A stretch of DNA of 33,510 nucleotides from Cytophagaceae bacterium. Lineage in GTDB: Bacteria > Bacteroidota > Bacteroidia > Cytophagales > Flexibacteraceae. The notes below the pieces were generated by a model. That model saw nothing but the letters and a program-made list of their open reading frames with translations. It had not been told where the DNA came from and did not search any database. The stretch is from positions 1 to 33,510 of the forward strand of contig JAIXQU010000091.1 in the NCBI GenBank assembly GCA_027485575.1. Direction: 5' to 3'. This document shows positions 17,055 to 25,326 of the stretch, piece by piece. Within the stretch, counting starts at the first letter, position 1, and each line of letters opens with the position of its first letter. The translations under genes were made by a program, and so were the position numbers.

Positions 17055-17888
17055 ATGGGACAGAAAACTAATCCCGTAGGTCTACGTCTTGGCATCATCA
17101 GAGGATGGGAATCCAACTGGTTTGGTGGCAAGACCTACGCAGATAAAATTGTTGAAGACGATAAAATCCGCACCTACCTCGCCCGACGTATAAACAAGGG
17201 TGGAATATCAAAAATAGTAATTGAACGAACCCTCAAAAGGGTTACCTTAACAATAAATACTGCCAAGCCTGGTGTGGTTATTGGAAAGGGAGGAGCGGAA
17301 GTTGATAAAATCAAAGAAGAATTAAAGCGCTTTACCAGCAAAGATGTTCAAATAAACATCTTTGAAATAAAGAGGCCGGAATTGGATGCCAAACTTGTAG
17401 GTGAAAGTATTGCTCAACAATTAGAAGCAAGGATTTCATTTAGGAGAGCTATGAAACAAGCAATTGCCGGTACAATGCGGGCAGGTGGTCTTGGAATCAA
17501 AGTTAAAGTATCTGGCCGATTGGGCGGAGCTGAAATGGCCCGAAGTGAGCAGTACAAGGATGGAAGAATTCCTTTGCACACACTGAGAGCTGATATTGAT
17601 TATGCAATCTCAGAAGCTTTGACAGCCTATGGTAAAATAGGTATCAAAGTTTGGATATTCAAGGGCGAAGTTTTTGGAAAAAGAGATTTATCTCCAAATG
17701 CTGGCCAGGCTGCTCAATCTACATCTGGCGAAAACAACGACAGAAGAGGAGGCGGAAATGACAGAAGAAATGATAGAAGAGGTGGAGATAGAGACAATCG
17801 CGGTGGAGGAAGAGGAAATCAGGGAGGAGGCGATAGAAGATCTGGAGGAGGCTCTGGTGGAAGAAGAAATGAAGGTTCTAAATCTTAA
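17055..17888 (+). CDS. rpsC: 30S ribosomal protein S3 with an Arg/Gly-rich C-terminal tail
   Basis: S3 forms the mRNA entry channel with S4 and S5. Residues 1-210 are a normal S3: [14 protein letters not shown] start, KH domain with [12 protein letters not shown] (72-83), and the C-domain ending [15 protein letters not shown]. From about residue 211 to 277 follows a low-complexity tail of Asn/Asp/Arg/Gly repeats ([33 protein letters not shown]). The reading frame stays intact to its own stop, 12 nt before rplP, so this is not a frameshift artefact in the downstream gene. The tail resembles eukaryotic RGG boxes and could bind RNA, but that is inference. Confidence 0.96.
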   Translation: MGQKTNPVGLRLGIIRGWESNWFGGKTYADKIVEDDKIRTYLARRINKGGISKIVIERTLKRVTLTINTAKPGVVIGKGGAEVDKIKEELKRFTSKDVQINIFEIKRPELDAKLVGESIAQQLEARISFRRAMKQAIAGTMRAGGLGIKVKVSGRLGGAEMARSEQYKDGRIPLHTLRADIDYAISEALTAYGKIGIKVWIFKGEVFGKRDLSPNAGQAAQSTSGENNDRRGGGNDRRNDRRGGDRDNRGGGRGNQGGGDRRSGGGSGGRRNEGSKS

Positions 17889-17900
17889 ATAATCTGAGAA

Positions 17901-18320
17901 ATGTTACAGCCTAAAAGAACCAAGTTCAGAAAACAACAAAAAGGAAGAGTAAAAGGTATCGCAACCAGAGGTTACACTGTGGATTTTGGTAGCTTTGGAA
18001 TAAAATCTTTAGAAGCTGGCTGGATTACAGCCCGCCAAATAGAAGCAGCTCGAATTGCCGTAACCAGAGCAATGAAAAGAGAAGGTCAGGTCTGGGTAAG
18101 AATTTTTCCTGATAAACCTATCACAAAAAAGCCGGCTGAAGTACGTATGGGTAAAGGTAAAGGAGCTCCGGAATATTGGGTAGCCTGCATCAAGCCTGGT
18201 ACTATCATTTTTGAAGCCAATGGTGTTTCATTAGAGCAAGCACAGGAATCATTAAGACTAGCTGCTCAAAAGCTTCCGGTAAGAACAAAATTTGTTACAC
18301 GTCCAGATTACGCTGAATAA
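17901..18320 (+). CDS. rplP: 50S ribosomal protein L16
   Basis: L16 helps organise the A-site side of the 50S. The 139-residue product has the standard start [16 protein letters not shown], then [30 protein letters not shown], and [15 protein letters not shown]. The Arg targeted for hydroxylation in other bacteria sits in the RMGKGKG block and is present. It stops one nucleotide before rpmC begins. Confidence 0.97.
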   Translation: MLQPKRTKFRKQQKGRVKGIATRGYTVDFGSFGIKSLEAGWITARQIEAARIAVTRAMKREGQVWVRIFPDKPITKKPAEVRMGKGKGAPEYWVACIKPGTIIFEANGVSLEQAQESLRLAAQKLPVRTKFVTRPDYAE

Positions 18321-18321
18321 G

Positions 18322-18507
18322 ATGAAAAAGAAAGATTTCAAATCGCTGAGTAAAGAACAACTCAAGGAAAAATTAGTTGAACTATCGGCACTTTATGGAA
18401 AAATGCAATTTGCCCATGGAGTCACAAATCTTGAGAATCCATTACAGATAAGAACTATCCGTAGAGATATTGCAAGAATTAACACTTTTCTTTCAACAGG
18501 AAAATAA
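18322..18507 (+). CDS. rpmC: 50S ribosomal protein L29
   Basis: L29 is a small two-helix protein at the tunnel exit near L23. The start at 18322 ([18 protein letters not shown]) gives 61 residues; an in-frame ATG at 18292 would overlap rplP by 29 nt and add a meaningless extension. The second helix [16 protein letters not shown] is the usual end. It is 1 nt from rplP and 2 nt from rpsQ. Confidence 0.95.
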   Translation: MKKKDFKSLSKEQLKEKLVELSALYGKMQFAHGVTNLENPLQIRTIRRDIARINTFLSTGK

Positions 18508-18509
18508 TC

Positions 18510-18764
18510 ATGGAAAGGAACGAACGAAAAATAAGAATTGGCAGAGTGGTAAGCGATAAAATGATGAAATCTGCTACCGTGGCTGTGGAAAGAAGCTTCA
18601 AGGACCAAAAATATGGTAAGGTATTAACCCGAACTATGAAGTTTGTTATTCATGATGAGAATAACGATTGTGGTGCTGGTGACCTTGTTAAAATAATGGA
18701 AACAAGACCTTTGAGCAAAAGGAAGAGATGGAGATTAGTTGAAATTTTAGAAAAAGCAAAATAA
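18510..18764 (+). CDS. rpsQ: 30S ribosomal protein S17
   Basis: S17 is an OB-fold primary binder of 16S rRNA. In 84 residues it shows [20 protein letters not shown], the tail of strand 1-3, [20 protein letters not shown] and [14 protein letters not shown], all canonical. One nucleotide separates it from rplN. Confidence 0.96.
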   Translation: MERNERKIRIGRVVSDKMMKSATVAVERSFKDQKYGKVLTRTMKFVIHDENNDCGAGDLVKIMETRPLSKRKRWRLVEILEKAK

Positions 18765-18765
18765 A

Positions 18766-19134
18766 ATGGTACAACAAGAATCAAGATTGTCTGTTGCAGA
18801 TAATAGTGGAGCCAAAGAGGTTTTGGTGATACGAGTATTGGGCGGTACAAAAAGAAGGTATGCTTCAATTGGTGATAAAATTGTTGTAACTGTTAAATCA
18901 GCACTTTCCAGTAGCAGCTTGAAAAAAGGAACAGTAACCAAAGCTGTAGTAGTAAGAACCAAAAAAGAGGTTAGAAGAAAGGATGGTTCCTACATACGCT
19001 TCGAAGATAATGCCGCGGTATTATTAAACAACAACGACGAACCCAGAGGTACCAGGATCTTCGGACCAGTAGCCAGGGAGCTTCGTGAAAAACAATTTAT
19101 GAAAATTATTTCTTTGGCCCCCGAGGTATTGTAA
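18766..19134 (+). CDS. rplN: 50S ribosomal protein L14
   Basis: L14 lies at the subunit interface and is the site contacted by the silencing factor RsfS. It has 122 residues beginning [20 protein letters not shown] and contains [30 protein letters not shown] and [14 protein letters not shown]. It is the standard form. Confidence 0.97.
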   Translation: MVQQESRLSVADNSGAKEVLVIRVLGGTKRRYASIGDKIVVTVKSALSSSSLKKGTVTKAVVVRTKKEVRRKDGSYIRFEDNAAVLLNNNDEPRGTRIFGPVARELREKQFMKIISLAPEVL

Positions 19135-19135
19135 T

Positions 19136-19459
19136 ATGGCAAAGCTTCACATTAAAAAAGGAGACACCGTACAAGTTATTAGCGGTGACGACAAAGGGAA
19201 ATCGGGATTGGTTTTAAAAATCGATTCTGAAAAAAACAGAGCTTTGGTTGAAGGTCTTAACCTTGTAACCAAACACAAAAAACCGACAGCTGGCGATCCG
19301 CAAAGTGGTGGCATCAGCAAAGTTGAATCAGCAATTCATACAAGTAACCTTTTGGTAGTAAATCCTGCCACTGGAAAGGGCGAAAGAACCGGAAGGAAAA
19401 AGAATTCTGAGGGAACGCTTCAAAGATATTTTAAATCAAACAATGAATTGGTGAAATAA
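19136..19459 (+). CDS. rplX: 50S ribosomal protein L24
   Basis: L24 is an assembly initiator with a KOW domain. The 107-residue product shows [19 protein letters not shown] (KOW motif, about residues 6-24), [14 protein letters not shown] and [13 protein letters not shown]. Its stop overlaps the rplE start by one base (TAATG), implying coupling. Confidence 0.96.
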   Translation: MAKLHIKKGDTVQVISGDDKGKSGLVLKIDSEKNRALVEGLNLVTKHKKPTAGDPQSGGISKVESAIHTSNLLVVNPATGKGERTGRKKNSEGTLQRYFKSNNELVK

Positions 19460-20013
19460 TGGCTAATCCAAGATTAAAAGATATTTATTTAAAAAAGGTT
19501 GTGCCTAGCCTTATGGAAAAATTTCAGTATAAATCCATAATGGAAGTGCCTAAAGTTACCAAAATCTCTATAAACAAAGGTATTGGAGCAGCAGTTGCTG
19601 ACAAAAAACTTGTGGATGTAGGTGTTGAAGAGCTAGGAATTATAACAGGTCAGAAAGCAGTTGCCACCCGTTCTAAAAATGCAATCTCTAATTTTAAACT
19701 TAGAGAAAATATGCCTATCGGAGCAAGGGTTACATTACGAGGAGATAACATGTATGAATTTCTTGACAGATTGACTGCAGTTGCCCTTCCAAGGGTTAGA
19801 GATTTCAAAGGGGTAAATGAAAAGGGGTTTGACGGTAGAGGTAATTATACCCTTGGCGTTAAGGAACAAATTATTTTTCCTGAAATATCTATTGATAAGG
19901 TAAGTAAAATTACCGGAATGGATATTACATTTGTTACTACGGCTAAAACCGATGAAGAGAGCTACGAGCTTTTAAAACTTTTGGGGATGCCATTTTCAAA
20001 CATTAATAAGTAA
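19459..20013 (+). CDS. rplE: 50S ribosomal protein L5
   Basis: L5 joins 5S rRNA to the 50S and contacts the P-site tRNA. In 184 residues: [73 protein letters not shown] and [16 protein letters not shown]. All are canonical. The start overlaps the rplX stop. Confidence 0.97.
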   Translation: MANPRLKDIYLKKVVPSLMEKFQYKSIMEVPKVTKISINKGIGAAVADKKLVDVGVEELGIITGQKAVATRSKNAISNFKLRENMPIGARVTLRGDNMYEFLDRLTAVALPRVRDFKGVNEKGFDGRGNYTLGVKEQIIFPEISIDKVSKITGMDITFVTTAKTDEESYELLKLLGMPFSNINK

Positions 20014-20022
20014 TCATTAGTC

Positions 20023-20292
20023 ATGGCAAAAGAATCCATAAAAGCCCGAGAGCGAAAAAAAGAAGCCACAGTTGCCAAATATGCAGTAAAAAGAGCTGCG
20101 TTGAAAGCTGCTGGTGATTATGTAGGTCTTGACAAACTTCCTAAAAATGCATCACCGGTAAGGTTACACAACCGATGTAAACTTACTGGCAGACCGAGAG
20201 GTTATATGCGGAAGTTTGGTATCTCAAGGGTAACTTTCAGAGAATTGGCAAGTCAGGGAAAAATACCTGGAATTGTTAAAGCTAGCTGGTAA
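20023..20292 (+). CDS. rpsN: 30S ribosomal protein S14 (zinc-free type)
   Basis: S14 is an inner protein of the 30S head. The 89-residue product is the C-minus form: it has only one cysteine ([20 protein letters not shown]) and no CxxC zinc motifs. The end [11 protein letters not shown] is standard. It is the last gene of this ribosomal transcription unit: an intrinsic terminator follows within 10 nt, whereas rpsH would normally be next. Confidence 0.96.
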   Translation: MAKESIKARERKKEATVAKYAVKRAALKAAGDYVGLDKLPKNASPVRLHNRCKLTGRPRGYMRKFGISRVTFRELASQGKIPGIVKASW

Positions 20293-20300
20293 AACTATCA

Positions 20301-20327
20301 AACCCTTGAATTCAAGGGTTTTTTTTT
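20301..20327 (+). terminator. Intrinsic terminator closing the rplC-rpsN operon
   Basis: A perfect 20-nt palindrome AACCCTTGAATTCAAGGGTT (20301-20320) folds as an 8-bp stem with an AATT loop and is followed by a run of T to 20327. gltX starts 18 nt later, without a visible consensus promoter in between, so partial read-through into gltX is possible. Confidence 0.9.
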
Positions 20328-20345
20328 GTATCAATAAAAGAAAAG

Positions 20346-21881
20346 ATGAAAGACGTTAGAGTAAGATTTGCCCCCTCTCCTACTGGTTCACTTCATATTG
20401 GAGGTGTCCGTACAGCACTTTATAACTACCTTTTTGCAAAAAAGTATCACGGGAAATTTATTATTCGAATTGAAGATACTGACCAAAACAGATTTGTAGC
20501 AAATGCTGAGCAGTATATTTATGATTCCCTGGAATGGCTAGGCATAAAGGCGGATGAATCAGTAATAGAAGGAGGTCCTTATTTTCCCTACAAACAGTCT
20601 GAAAGAAAAGATATTTATAAAAAATATGCCAATGAACTTTTAGAAAAAGGCCTGGCATATTATGCATTTGATACGAATGAAGAACTGGAGTTAATCAGGA
20701 CAAAACAAAAAGAGTCCGGAGAAAATAATTTCCAATACAATGCGGCAACCCGGATGTCCCTGAGAAACAGTCTTTCTCTTAGCAAAGGCGAAGTCAATAG
20801 ACTTATTCAAATGGGTACGCCATATGTTGTTAGATTAAAAGTTCCTGCAAAGGAAGAAATACGATTGTTCGACTTGATAAGAGGCTGGGTAATGGTTCAC
20901 TCCTCCACGTTAGACGACAAAGTCTTAATGAAAAGTGATGGACTACCTACTTACCACCTGGCAAATGTAGTAGATGACTACCTGATGAAAATTTCCCACG
21001 TAATACGTGGTGAGGAGTGGTTGCCTTCAGCCCCCACACATGTGCTGCTTTACAAAAGTTTTGGGTGGGAAGCTGACATGCCACAATTTGCACATCTTCC
21101 GCTTTTATTAAAACCCGGAGGAGATGGAAAACTCTCGAAGCGGGATGGTGAAATGCTCGGATTTCCTGTATTTCCGTTGCAATGGCGGGATAAGGAAACC
21201 CAAAAATTAATTCCAGGATTTAAGGAAGAAGGCTATCTGCCAGAGGCTTTGATTAACTTTTTGGCATTTTTAGGTTGGAACCCCGGAACAGAAGAGGAAA
21301 TTTTTTCTCTCGATGAACTCATAGAAGCATTTTCAATAGAAAGAATCGGGAAATCAGGAACCAAATTTGACATTAATAAAGCCAAATGGTTCAACCAATT
21401 CTACCTTCACAAAAAAGACCCTTCCTATTTTACAGAAGAATTTAAAAAAATATTAGACCCGGCTGGACTATGGAATGGTGGAATAAAACTAAATCTATGG
21501 GTCAAATTGGTTCAGGAGAGAAGTACATTTGAAAGTGAAATGGTACTTGAAATTAAGAATCTGATTTCAAAAATTGAAGCATTTGACCAGTCCTTAATTG
21601 ATAGCAAGTGGAATATCGATGCTAAAAATGGATTGAAGGAATTTTCTGAACAGCTTGCCTTGCTTAATGAAATTACAGCTGAAGAAGCCAAAACATTATT
21701 AAACAAAATACTGGAAACTCAAAATACTAAACCAGGAAAAGTATTGCAGATTCTCAGAGTTTCCCTTACCGGTAAGGGCGCAGGGCCAGATTTGATGACC
21801 ATAATTGAACTACTTGGACCTCAGGAGATATCAAAAAGAATAATTCACTTTATCAATCGGTTTCCACTTTCAATGGATTAA
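20346..21881 (+). CDS. gltX: Glutamyl-tRNA synthetase
   Basis: A class I synthetase that charges tRNA-Glu (and possibly tRNA-Gln in organisms using the transamidation route). In 511 residues the HIGH-type motif is PSPTGSLHIGG (10-20) and the KMSKS-type motif is GKLSKRDG (261-268). GEEWLPSAPTHVLLY and the C-terminal anticodon-binding helical domain follow. Length is in the normal range. It is separated from rpsN by a strong terminator, so its transcription is either by read-through or from a promoter I cannot see. Its 3' end faces a minus-strand gene across a small hairpin. Confidence 0.97.
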   Translation: MKDVRVRFAPSPTGSLHIGGVRTALYNYLFAKKYHGKFIIRIEDTDQNRFVANAEQYIYDSLEWLGIKADESVIEGGPYFPYKQSERKDIYKKYANELLEKGLAYYAFDTNEELELIRTKQKESGENNFQYNAATRMSLRNSLSLSKGEVNRLIQMGTPYVVRLKVPAKEEIRLFDLIRGWVMVHSSTLDDKVLMKSDGLPTYHLANVVDDYLMKISHVIRGEEWLPSAPTHVLLYKSFGWEADMPQFAHLPLLLKPGGDGKLSKRDGEMLGFPVFPLQWRDKETQKLIPGFKEEGYLPEALINFLAFLGWNPGTEEEIFSLDELIEAFSIERIGKSGTKFDINKAKWFNQFYLHKKDPSYFTEEFKKILDPAGLWNGGIKLNLWVKLVQERSTFESEMVLEIKNLISKIEAFDQSLIDSKWNIDAKNGLKEFSEQLALLNEITAEEAKTLLNKILETQNTKPGKVLQILRVSLTGKGAGPDLMTIIELLGPQEISKRIIHFINRFPLSMD

Positions 21882-21901
21882 TTGCCGGAAGTCAGGCAAT
21901 T
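21880..21901. terminator. Convergent hairpin between gltX and the coiled-coil protein gene
   Basis: AATTGCC (21880-21886) and GGCAATT (21895-21901) form a 7-bp stem with an 8-nt loop that overlaps both stop codons. A T-rich stretch follows on the plus strand. It is a moderate terminator candidate in either direction. Confidence 0.5.
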
Positions 21902-22617
21902 TATTTTATTTGATTAAGCTTTAGCTTTTTCTCCTCAGCAATTTTTCTGACTTTGGAAATTTCTTCAATTGCAGTTTCTTGCTCTGAAATGTTTTGTGTG
22001 GAATCTGTTTGAAGCCTTCTTAAATTGGTTGCATTCTGTTCCAAATCCTGAATCAATCTAATTCTGTCTCTTTTATTCCTTGCAATTTTATTCTTAATAT
22101 TTCGACCCTCGTTTTCCCTTTTGTCATGGGCCTTGACTGCTAAATTAACCACTCTTTCCGCCTCAGAAATTTGAGAAATCAAATCCTGACGGTATTGTTC
22201 CAGTGCAAAATCATTCAGAAGTTTCTTTATATTTTCAACTTGGTTTTCCAACATCTCCATGGTAGAACCGGCCCTTAAAGCACCTAAAAAAACCTGAACA
22301 CACCTTGGAGAAACGGATAACTTTGAATAGAAATCCAAAGCATCACTTGAAACATTAGGCACCATCAGATTTAAACCTACATAAGACTGACGTTCCACAG
22401 TTTCAAATTTGCCAATAGATTTCAAAAATCTAGTCCATCCCTTTTCTACTGTTTTTACATCCAATTCGATACAAACAACAAAGCCTTTCAATGATTTATC
22501 CGAAAAACTGGAATTGGCTGAATTAACCTCGATGCTTTGAGAAAAAAGGTTTCCGGAAATAAAAATGCAAAAAACCAGAAAACTAAAAAAAAAGCGTATT
22601 CGACTCACTAATAACAT
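21901..22617 (-). CDS. Uncharacterised exported coiled-coil protein
   Basis: The function is not recognised. The 238-residue product starts with a signal peptide (RIRFFFSFLVFCIFISGNLFSQ, cleavage near residue 27). Residues about 40-125 form a mixed domain with LKGFVVCIELDVKTVEKGW and RQSYVGLNLMVP. From about residue 130 to the end the sequence is highly charged and heptad-like (QVENIKKLLNDF, QISEAERVVNLAV, NKIARNKRDRIRLIQDLEQN, AIEEISKVRKIAEEKKLK), a long coiled coil. A periplasmic scaffold or adaptor is conceivable; nothing stronger can be said. It is divergent from the next plus-strand gene, only 56 nt apart. Confidence 0.7.
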   Translation of the reverse strand: MLLVSRIRFFFSFLVFCIFISGNLFSQSIEVNSANSSFSDKSLKGFVVCIELDVKTVEKGWTRFLKSIGKFETVERQSYVGLNLMVPNVSSDALDFYSKLSVSPRCVQVFLGALRAGSTMEMLENQVENIKKLLNDFALEQYRQDLISQISEAERVVNLAVKAHDKRENEGRNIKNKIARNKRDRIRLIQDLEQNATNLRRLQTDSTQNISEQETAIEEISKVRKIAEEKKLKLNQIK

Positions 22618-22673
22618 TTTATATACAAATTTGGTAGCACTTCAGTGTAAAGAAAAAAAAATGATTTCGCAAA

Positions 22674-23606
22674 ATGAATGAATTCTTCGAAGTTTATGCC
22701 AAATCTATGCATAGCAAATTTAATTGGCCTGATAAGTTTAAAAACCAAATGGTTTTTTTTCAACTAGTTTTTCTATTTATCCTTTTGAATGTTTGCCCGA
22801 ATCCTGTTTTCGCTCAAAATGAAAAGGAAGAATTTATCCTAAGTCCAAGGGTTGGGTTGGAAATTGATTCTAATGAAGTGGAATATTTTAATATTTTTCC
22901 TGATTTGAATAATGTTAAAGGAGTCATTTACAAGCTTGACAATTTTATGAATTTAAGGATGCTTGTAAGTCTGGCCAACGGTAAGGATACCACCATTACG
23001 TTTTCTAAACTTGGCGTTGAAGAGCTTCGAACCTATATCAACAAACATGAAATTTTGGCTGACAGTCAAAACATTGTGAATTGGGACCTTTTACCAGGAT
23101 ATGGCATATCAAAAATGAATTTTTTCGAAAGGCACGGTTCAATAGTATTTGTTCATTGTGATAGCGTGGTTTACTCTGGCAAACTTTTAAGGGTTACGGA
23201 CAACGAACTGATTCTTTGGGCGTCTACACAACCATTCAGACCCGAAACGTGGAATGTTTTTTCGAAAAAAATTCCAATTGAGAAAATCGATAAAATCGAA
23301 AGAAAACAAGACCTCACAGGAAAAATATTTGGCATTACACTTGGTGCGGGAATTGGGGCAGCCCTTCTAAACATTGGGTTTAGTGTATTCAATTCACAAA
23401 ACTTAAGCGTTGAAAACACACTTTATCTGGTAGCAGGAGGTGGTGTTATCGGGGCAGGATTGGGTTGGTTTTATGATAAGCTTACTTTGTCAAGAAGAAA
23501 ATATCGAATATTCAAAAATAGAGATAACTTCCTGAAAAACAGACCAAACCTTGAGAAAAGAGCTATTTTTACTTCTATTTATCCCCCAGAATTAAAAAAC
23601 TTATAG
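22674..23606 (+). CDS. Uncharacterised membrane-associated protein
   Basis: No family is recognised. An N-terminal hydrophobic stretch MVFFQLVFLFILLNV then NPVFAQ (residues 26-48) is a signal peptide or anchor; the true start may be at 22674, at ATG 22707 or at ATG 22749. A predicted beta-rich region follows, with SIVFVHCDSVVYSGKLLRV and NELILWASTQP, which resembles small RNA-chaperone-like or SH3-like barrels only by pattern. Two glycine-rich hydrophobic segments come later (GKIFGITLGAGIGAALLNIG and YLVAGGGVIGAGLGWFY), separated by about 20 residues, suggesting a membrane hairpin of the glycine-zipper type. A basic C-terminal tail ends the protein. menF begins 22 nt downstream and may be cotranscribed. 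Confidence 0.7.
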   Translation: MNEFFEVYAKSMHSKFNWPDKFKNQMVFFQLVFLFILLNVCPNPVFAQNEKEEFILSPRVGLEIDSNEVEYFNIFPDLNNVKGVIYKLDNFMNLRMLVSLANGKDTTITFSKLGVEELRTYINKHEILADSQNIVNWDLLPGYGISKMNFFERHGSIVFVHCDSVVYSGKLLRVTDNELILWASTQPFRPETWNVFSKKIPIEKIDKIERKQDLTGKIFGITLGAGIGAALLNIGFSVFNSQNLSVENTLYLVAGGGVIGAGLGWFYDKLTLSRRKYRIFKNRDNFLKNRPNLEKRAIFTSIYPPELKNL

Positions 23607-23628
23607 ATTTAAAACTAGTTAATCACTC

Positions 23629-24762
23629 ATGGATGTGATAATTGAAAAAAATGTGGGAATTCAAGAGATACCTAAATCTGACATTCCTGAATTAATAAAA
23701 TTATTGGTTTTAAACGCCCAGCTGCCTTTTGGAATCCTGAAAAACTCTGCATCAGATAACTTCCATATTTCTATCTGCAGCCCGGCTTCATTGGTTTCAA
23801 TATCAGATGTTTTAGAGATTTCGCCGATTGAAAATAAATCCGGCTTCATTGCATTCCCTTTTGATGAAAAGGAAGGATACTTTATTCCTTCGGAAATAGA
23901 TGCATTTGAATTGTTTGAACTTTCAAAAATTGGCTATAAAAAAGAGTTTAACCCAGATTCCGATTTTCAATCAACAAACAAAACTTTTTTCGAATCTGCC
24001 GTTTCAAAAGCCATACAAGAGATTAAACTAGGCAAATTTGAGAAACTGGTCCTTGGCCGGAAAAAGGAAGTGAATTTTAGTTTCGACTCTTTAGAGCCTT
24101 TAATTAAATCCTTGATTTCAAATTATTCAGAAGCAAACATTTGCTTTTTTTATTTCCCAAAAGATGGCTTCTGGATTTCAGCTTCACCAGAAATTCTGGT
24201 TGAGAAAAAAAAGGGAGCAAAAGAAATGGAAACTATGGCTTTGGCAGGAACAAAAGCCTACAATGGCCAGGATATCCGGAATCAGGGATGGGCTGAAAAA
24301 GAAATTGAAGAACAGGCTTTGGTTTCCAGATTTATCAAAGAACAACTTAAATACTCCAATTTTCTCAATTATGAGGAAAAGGGGCCAATTACAATTCAGG
24401 CAGGAAATATTTTGCACCTAAGAACCGACTTTAAAATTAAAGCAGATTTTTCTTTTGATTTTTTAAGGATTGCAAAATCATTACACCCTACCTCTGCTGT
24501 ATGTGGAAGTCCAAGAACAGCGGCTATGAATTGGATTCTGGAAAATGAAGATTATGAACGAAACTTTTTTACCGGCTTTGCAGGGATAATAAGCCCCGAC
24601 TTTGGTAAACTCATTGTAATACTGCGCTGTGGCAAAATTGAAAGCAATAAAATAACCTTATATGCCGGAGCAGGTATTACCTCTAATTCCATTCCAAATA
24701 ATGAATGGGAAGAAACACAAGATAAATTACAAACCTTAGGAAGATTCCTATTGGATTCTTAG
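23629..24762 (+). CDS. menF: Isochorismate synthase
   Basis: Converts chorismate to isochorismate, the first step of menaquinone synthesis, the respiratory quinone of Bacteroidota. In 377 residues the chorismate-binding fold is clear: FEKLVLGRKKEV with the putative water-activating K139, WISASPEILV with the putative general acid E188, ALAGTKAYNG, HPTSAVCGSPR and the C-terminal NFFTGFAGIISP. No siderophore genes are nearby, so a menaquinone role is favoured over entC-type siderophore synthesis. Other men genes are not in this window. The stop overlaps the stop of the convergent gene by 3 of 4 nt (24759-24762). Confidence 0.9.
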   Translation: MDVIIEKNVGIQEIPKSDIPELIKLLVLNAQLPFGILKNSASDNFHISICSPASLVSISDVLEISPIENKSGFIAFPFDEKEGYFIPSEIDAFELFELSKIGYKKEFNPDSDFQSTNKTFFESAVSKAIQEIKLGKFEKLVLGRKKEVNFSFDSLEPLIKSLISNYSEANICFFYFPKDGFWISASPEILVEKKKGAKEMETMALAGTKAYNGQDIRNQGWAEKEIEEQALVSRFIKEQLKYSNFLNYEEKGPITIQAGNILHLRTDFKIKADFSFDFLRIAKSLHPTSAVCGSPRTAAMNWILENEDYERNFFTGFAGIISPDFGKLIVILRCGKIESNKITLYAGAGITSNSIPNNEWEETQDKLQTLGRFLLDS

Positions 24763-25262
24763 CGGGAGAGGACAGAATCAGACGATAAATTTGCCTTTGT
24801 CAATTTTGGATTCGGGATTCCTTTCTGAAACTCCTCCGATTTGACAAACCTGACATTTTGATTTGTGTTTCGCTTAGATAAAATAGCTTGGCTAAATGAT
24901 GCTGAAAAAGAGACTAATACCTGAATGGATATCAAAAGCATTCCTATTCTGCTAAACGAGGGTGGAATGATCTTGTGTCTATAGTAAATCGATCCTACCA
25001 CTACGCATAAAATACTTAAGGCTATTGCACATAATGAAAATAAAAAATTTGCCCCATAGTCAGCTGATTGTGAAAGGACAAACCAATCCTGAACAATAAT
25101 TGCCTTAAAAATTGAAATCAAAAGGGCCAGGAAAGTAAACCCAAATCCAAAATAGGAAAATTTACTTATGTTTTTGGTTTGGGATACAATCAATAAACCT
25201 AACCCAACGATAAGAAAAAATACAATTAAAGCCTGAAATACAGCGCTATGAACAATAGTCAT
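24759..25262 (-). CDS. Small integral membrane protein, function unknown
   Basis: The product is 167 residues with four predicted membrane helices: VFQALIVFFLIVGLGLLIV (8-26), YFGFGFTFLALLISIFKAII (37-56), FLFSLCAIALSILCVVVGSI (about 73-92) and RIGMLLISIQVLVSFSASF (about 105-123). A polar C-terminal tail of about 40 residues follows. No family is recognised. It is downstream of the flavoprotein gene on the same strand with a 64-nt gap that contains a strong hairpin ending 2 nt before the start codon. Its 3' end overlaps menF by 4 nt. Confidence 0.65.
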   Translation of the reverse strand: MTIVHSAVFQALIVFFLIVGLGLLIVSQTKNISKFSYFGFGFTFLALLISIFKAIIVQDWFVLSQSADYGANFLFSLCAIALSILCVVVGSIYYRHKIIPPSFSRIGMLLISIQVLVSFSASFSQAILSKRNTNQNVRFVKSEEFQKGIPNPKLTKANLSSDSVLSR

Positions 25263-25264
25263 TT

Positions 25265-25295
25265 AATGGTATGAAAAGTAAGCTTTTATACCATT
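25265..25295 (-). promoter_or_regulatory. Hairpin abutting the start codon of the small membrane protein
   Basis: Outer arms AATGGTAT (25265-25272) and ATACCATT (25288-25295), inner arms AAAAG (25274-25278) and CTTTT (25283-25287), one bulged G and a 4-nt loop give a 13-bp stem. There is no T run after it on the minus strand, so it does not look like a terminator; it would cover the ribosome-binding region of the gene starting at 25262. Confidence 0.5.
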
Positions 25296-25326
25296 GGATG
25301 CGTATTTGTAACCTTAATTTTTTATT

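Noticed and set aside
17674-17892. Glu-rich plus-strand frame overlapping the end of rpsC
   Set aside because: It is a frame shadow of the GGA/AGA repeats that encode the S3 Arg/Gly tail; no start signal or homology.
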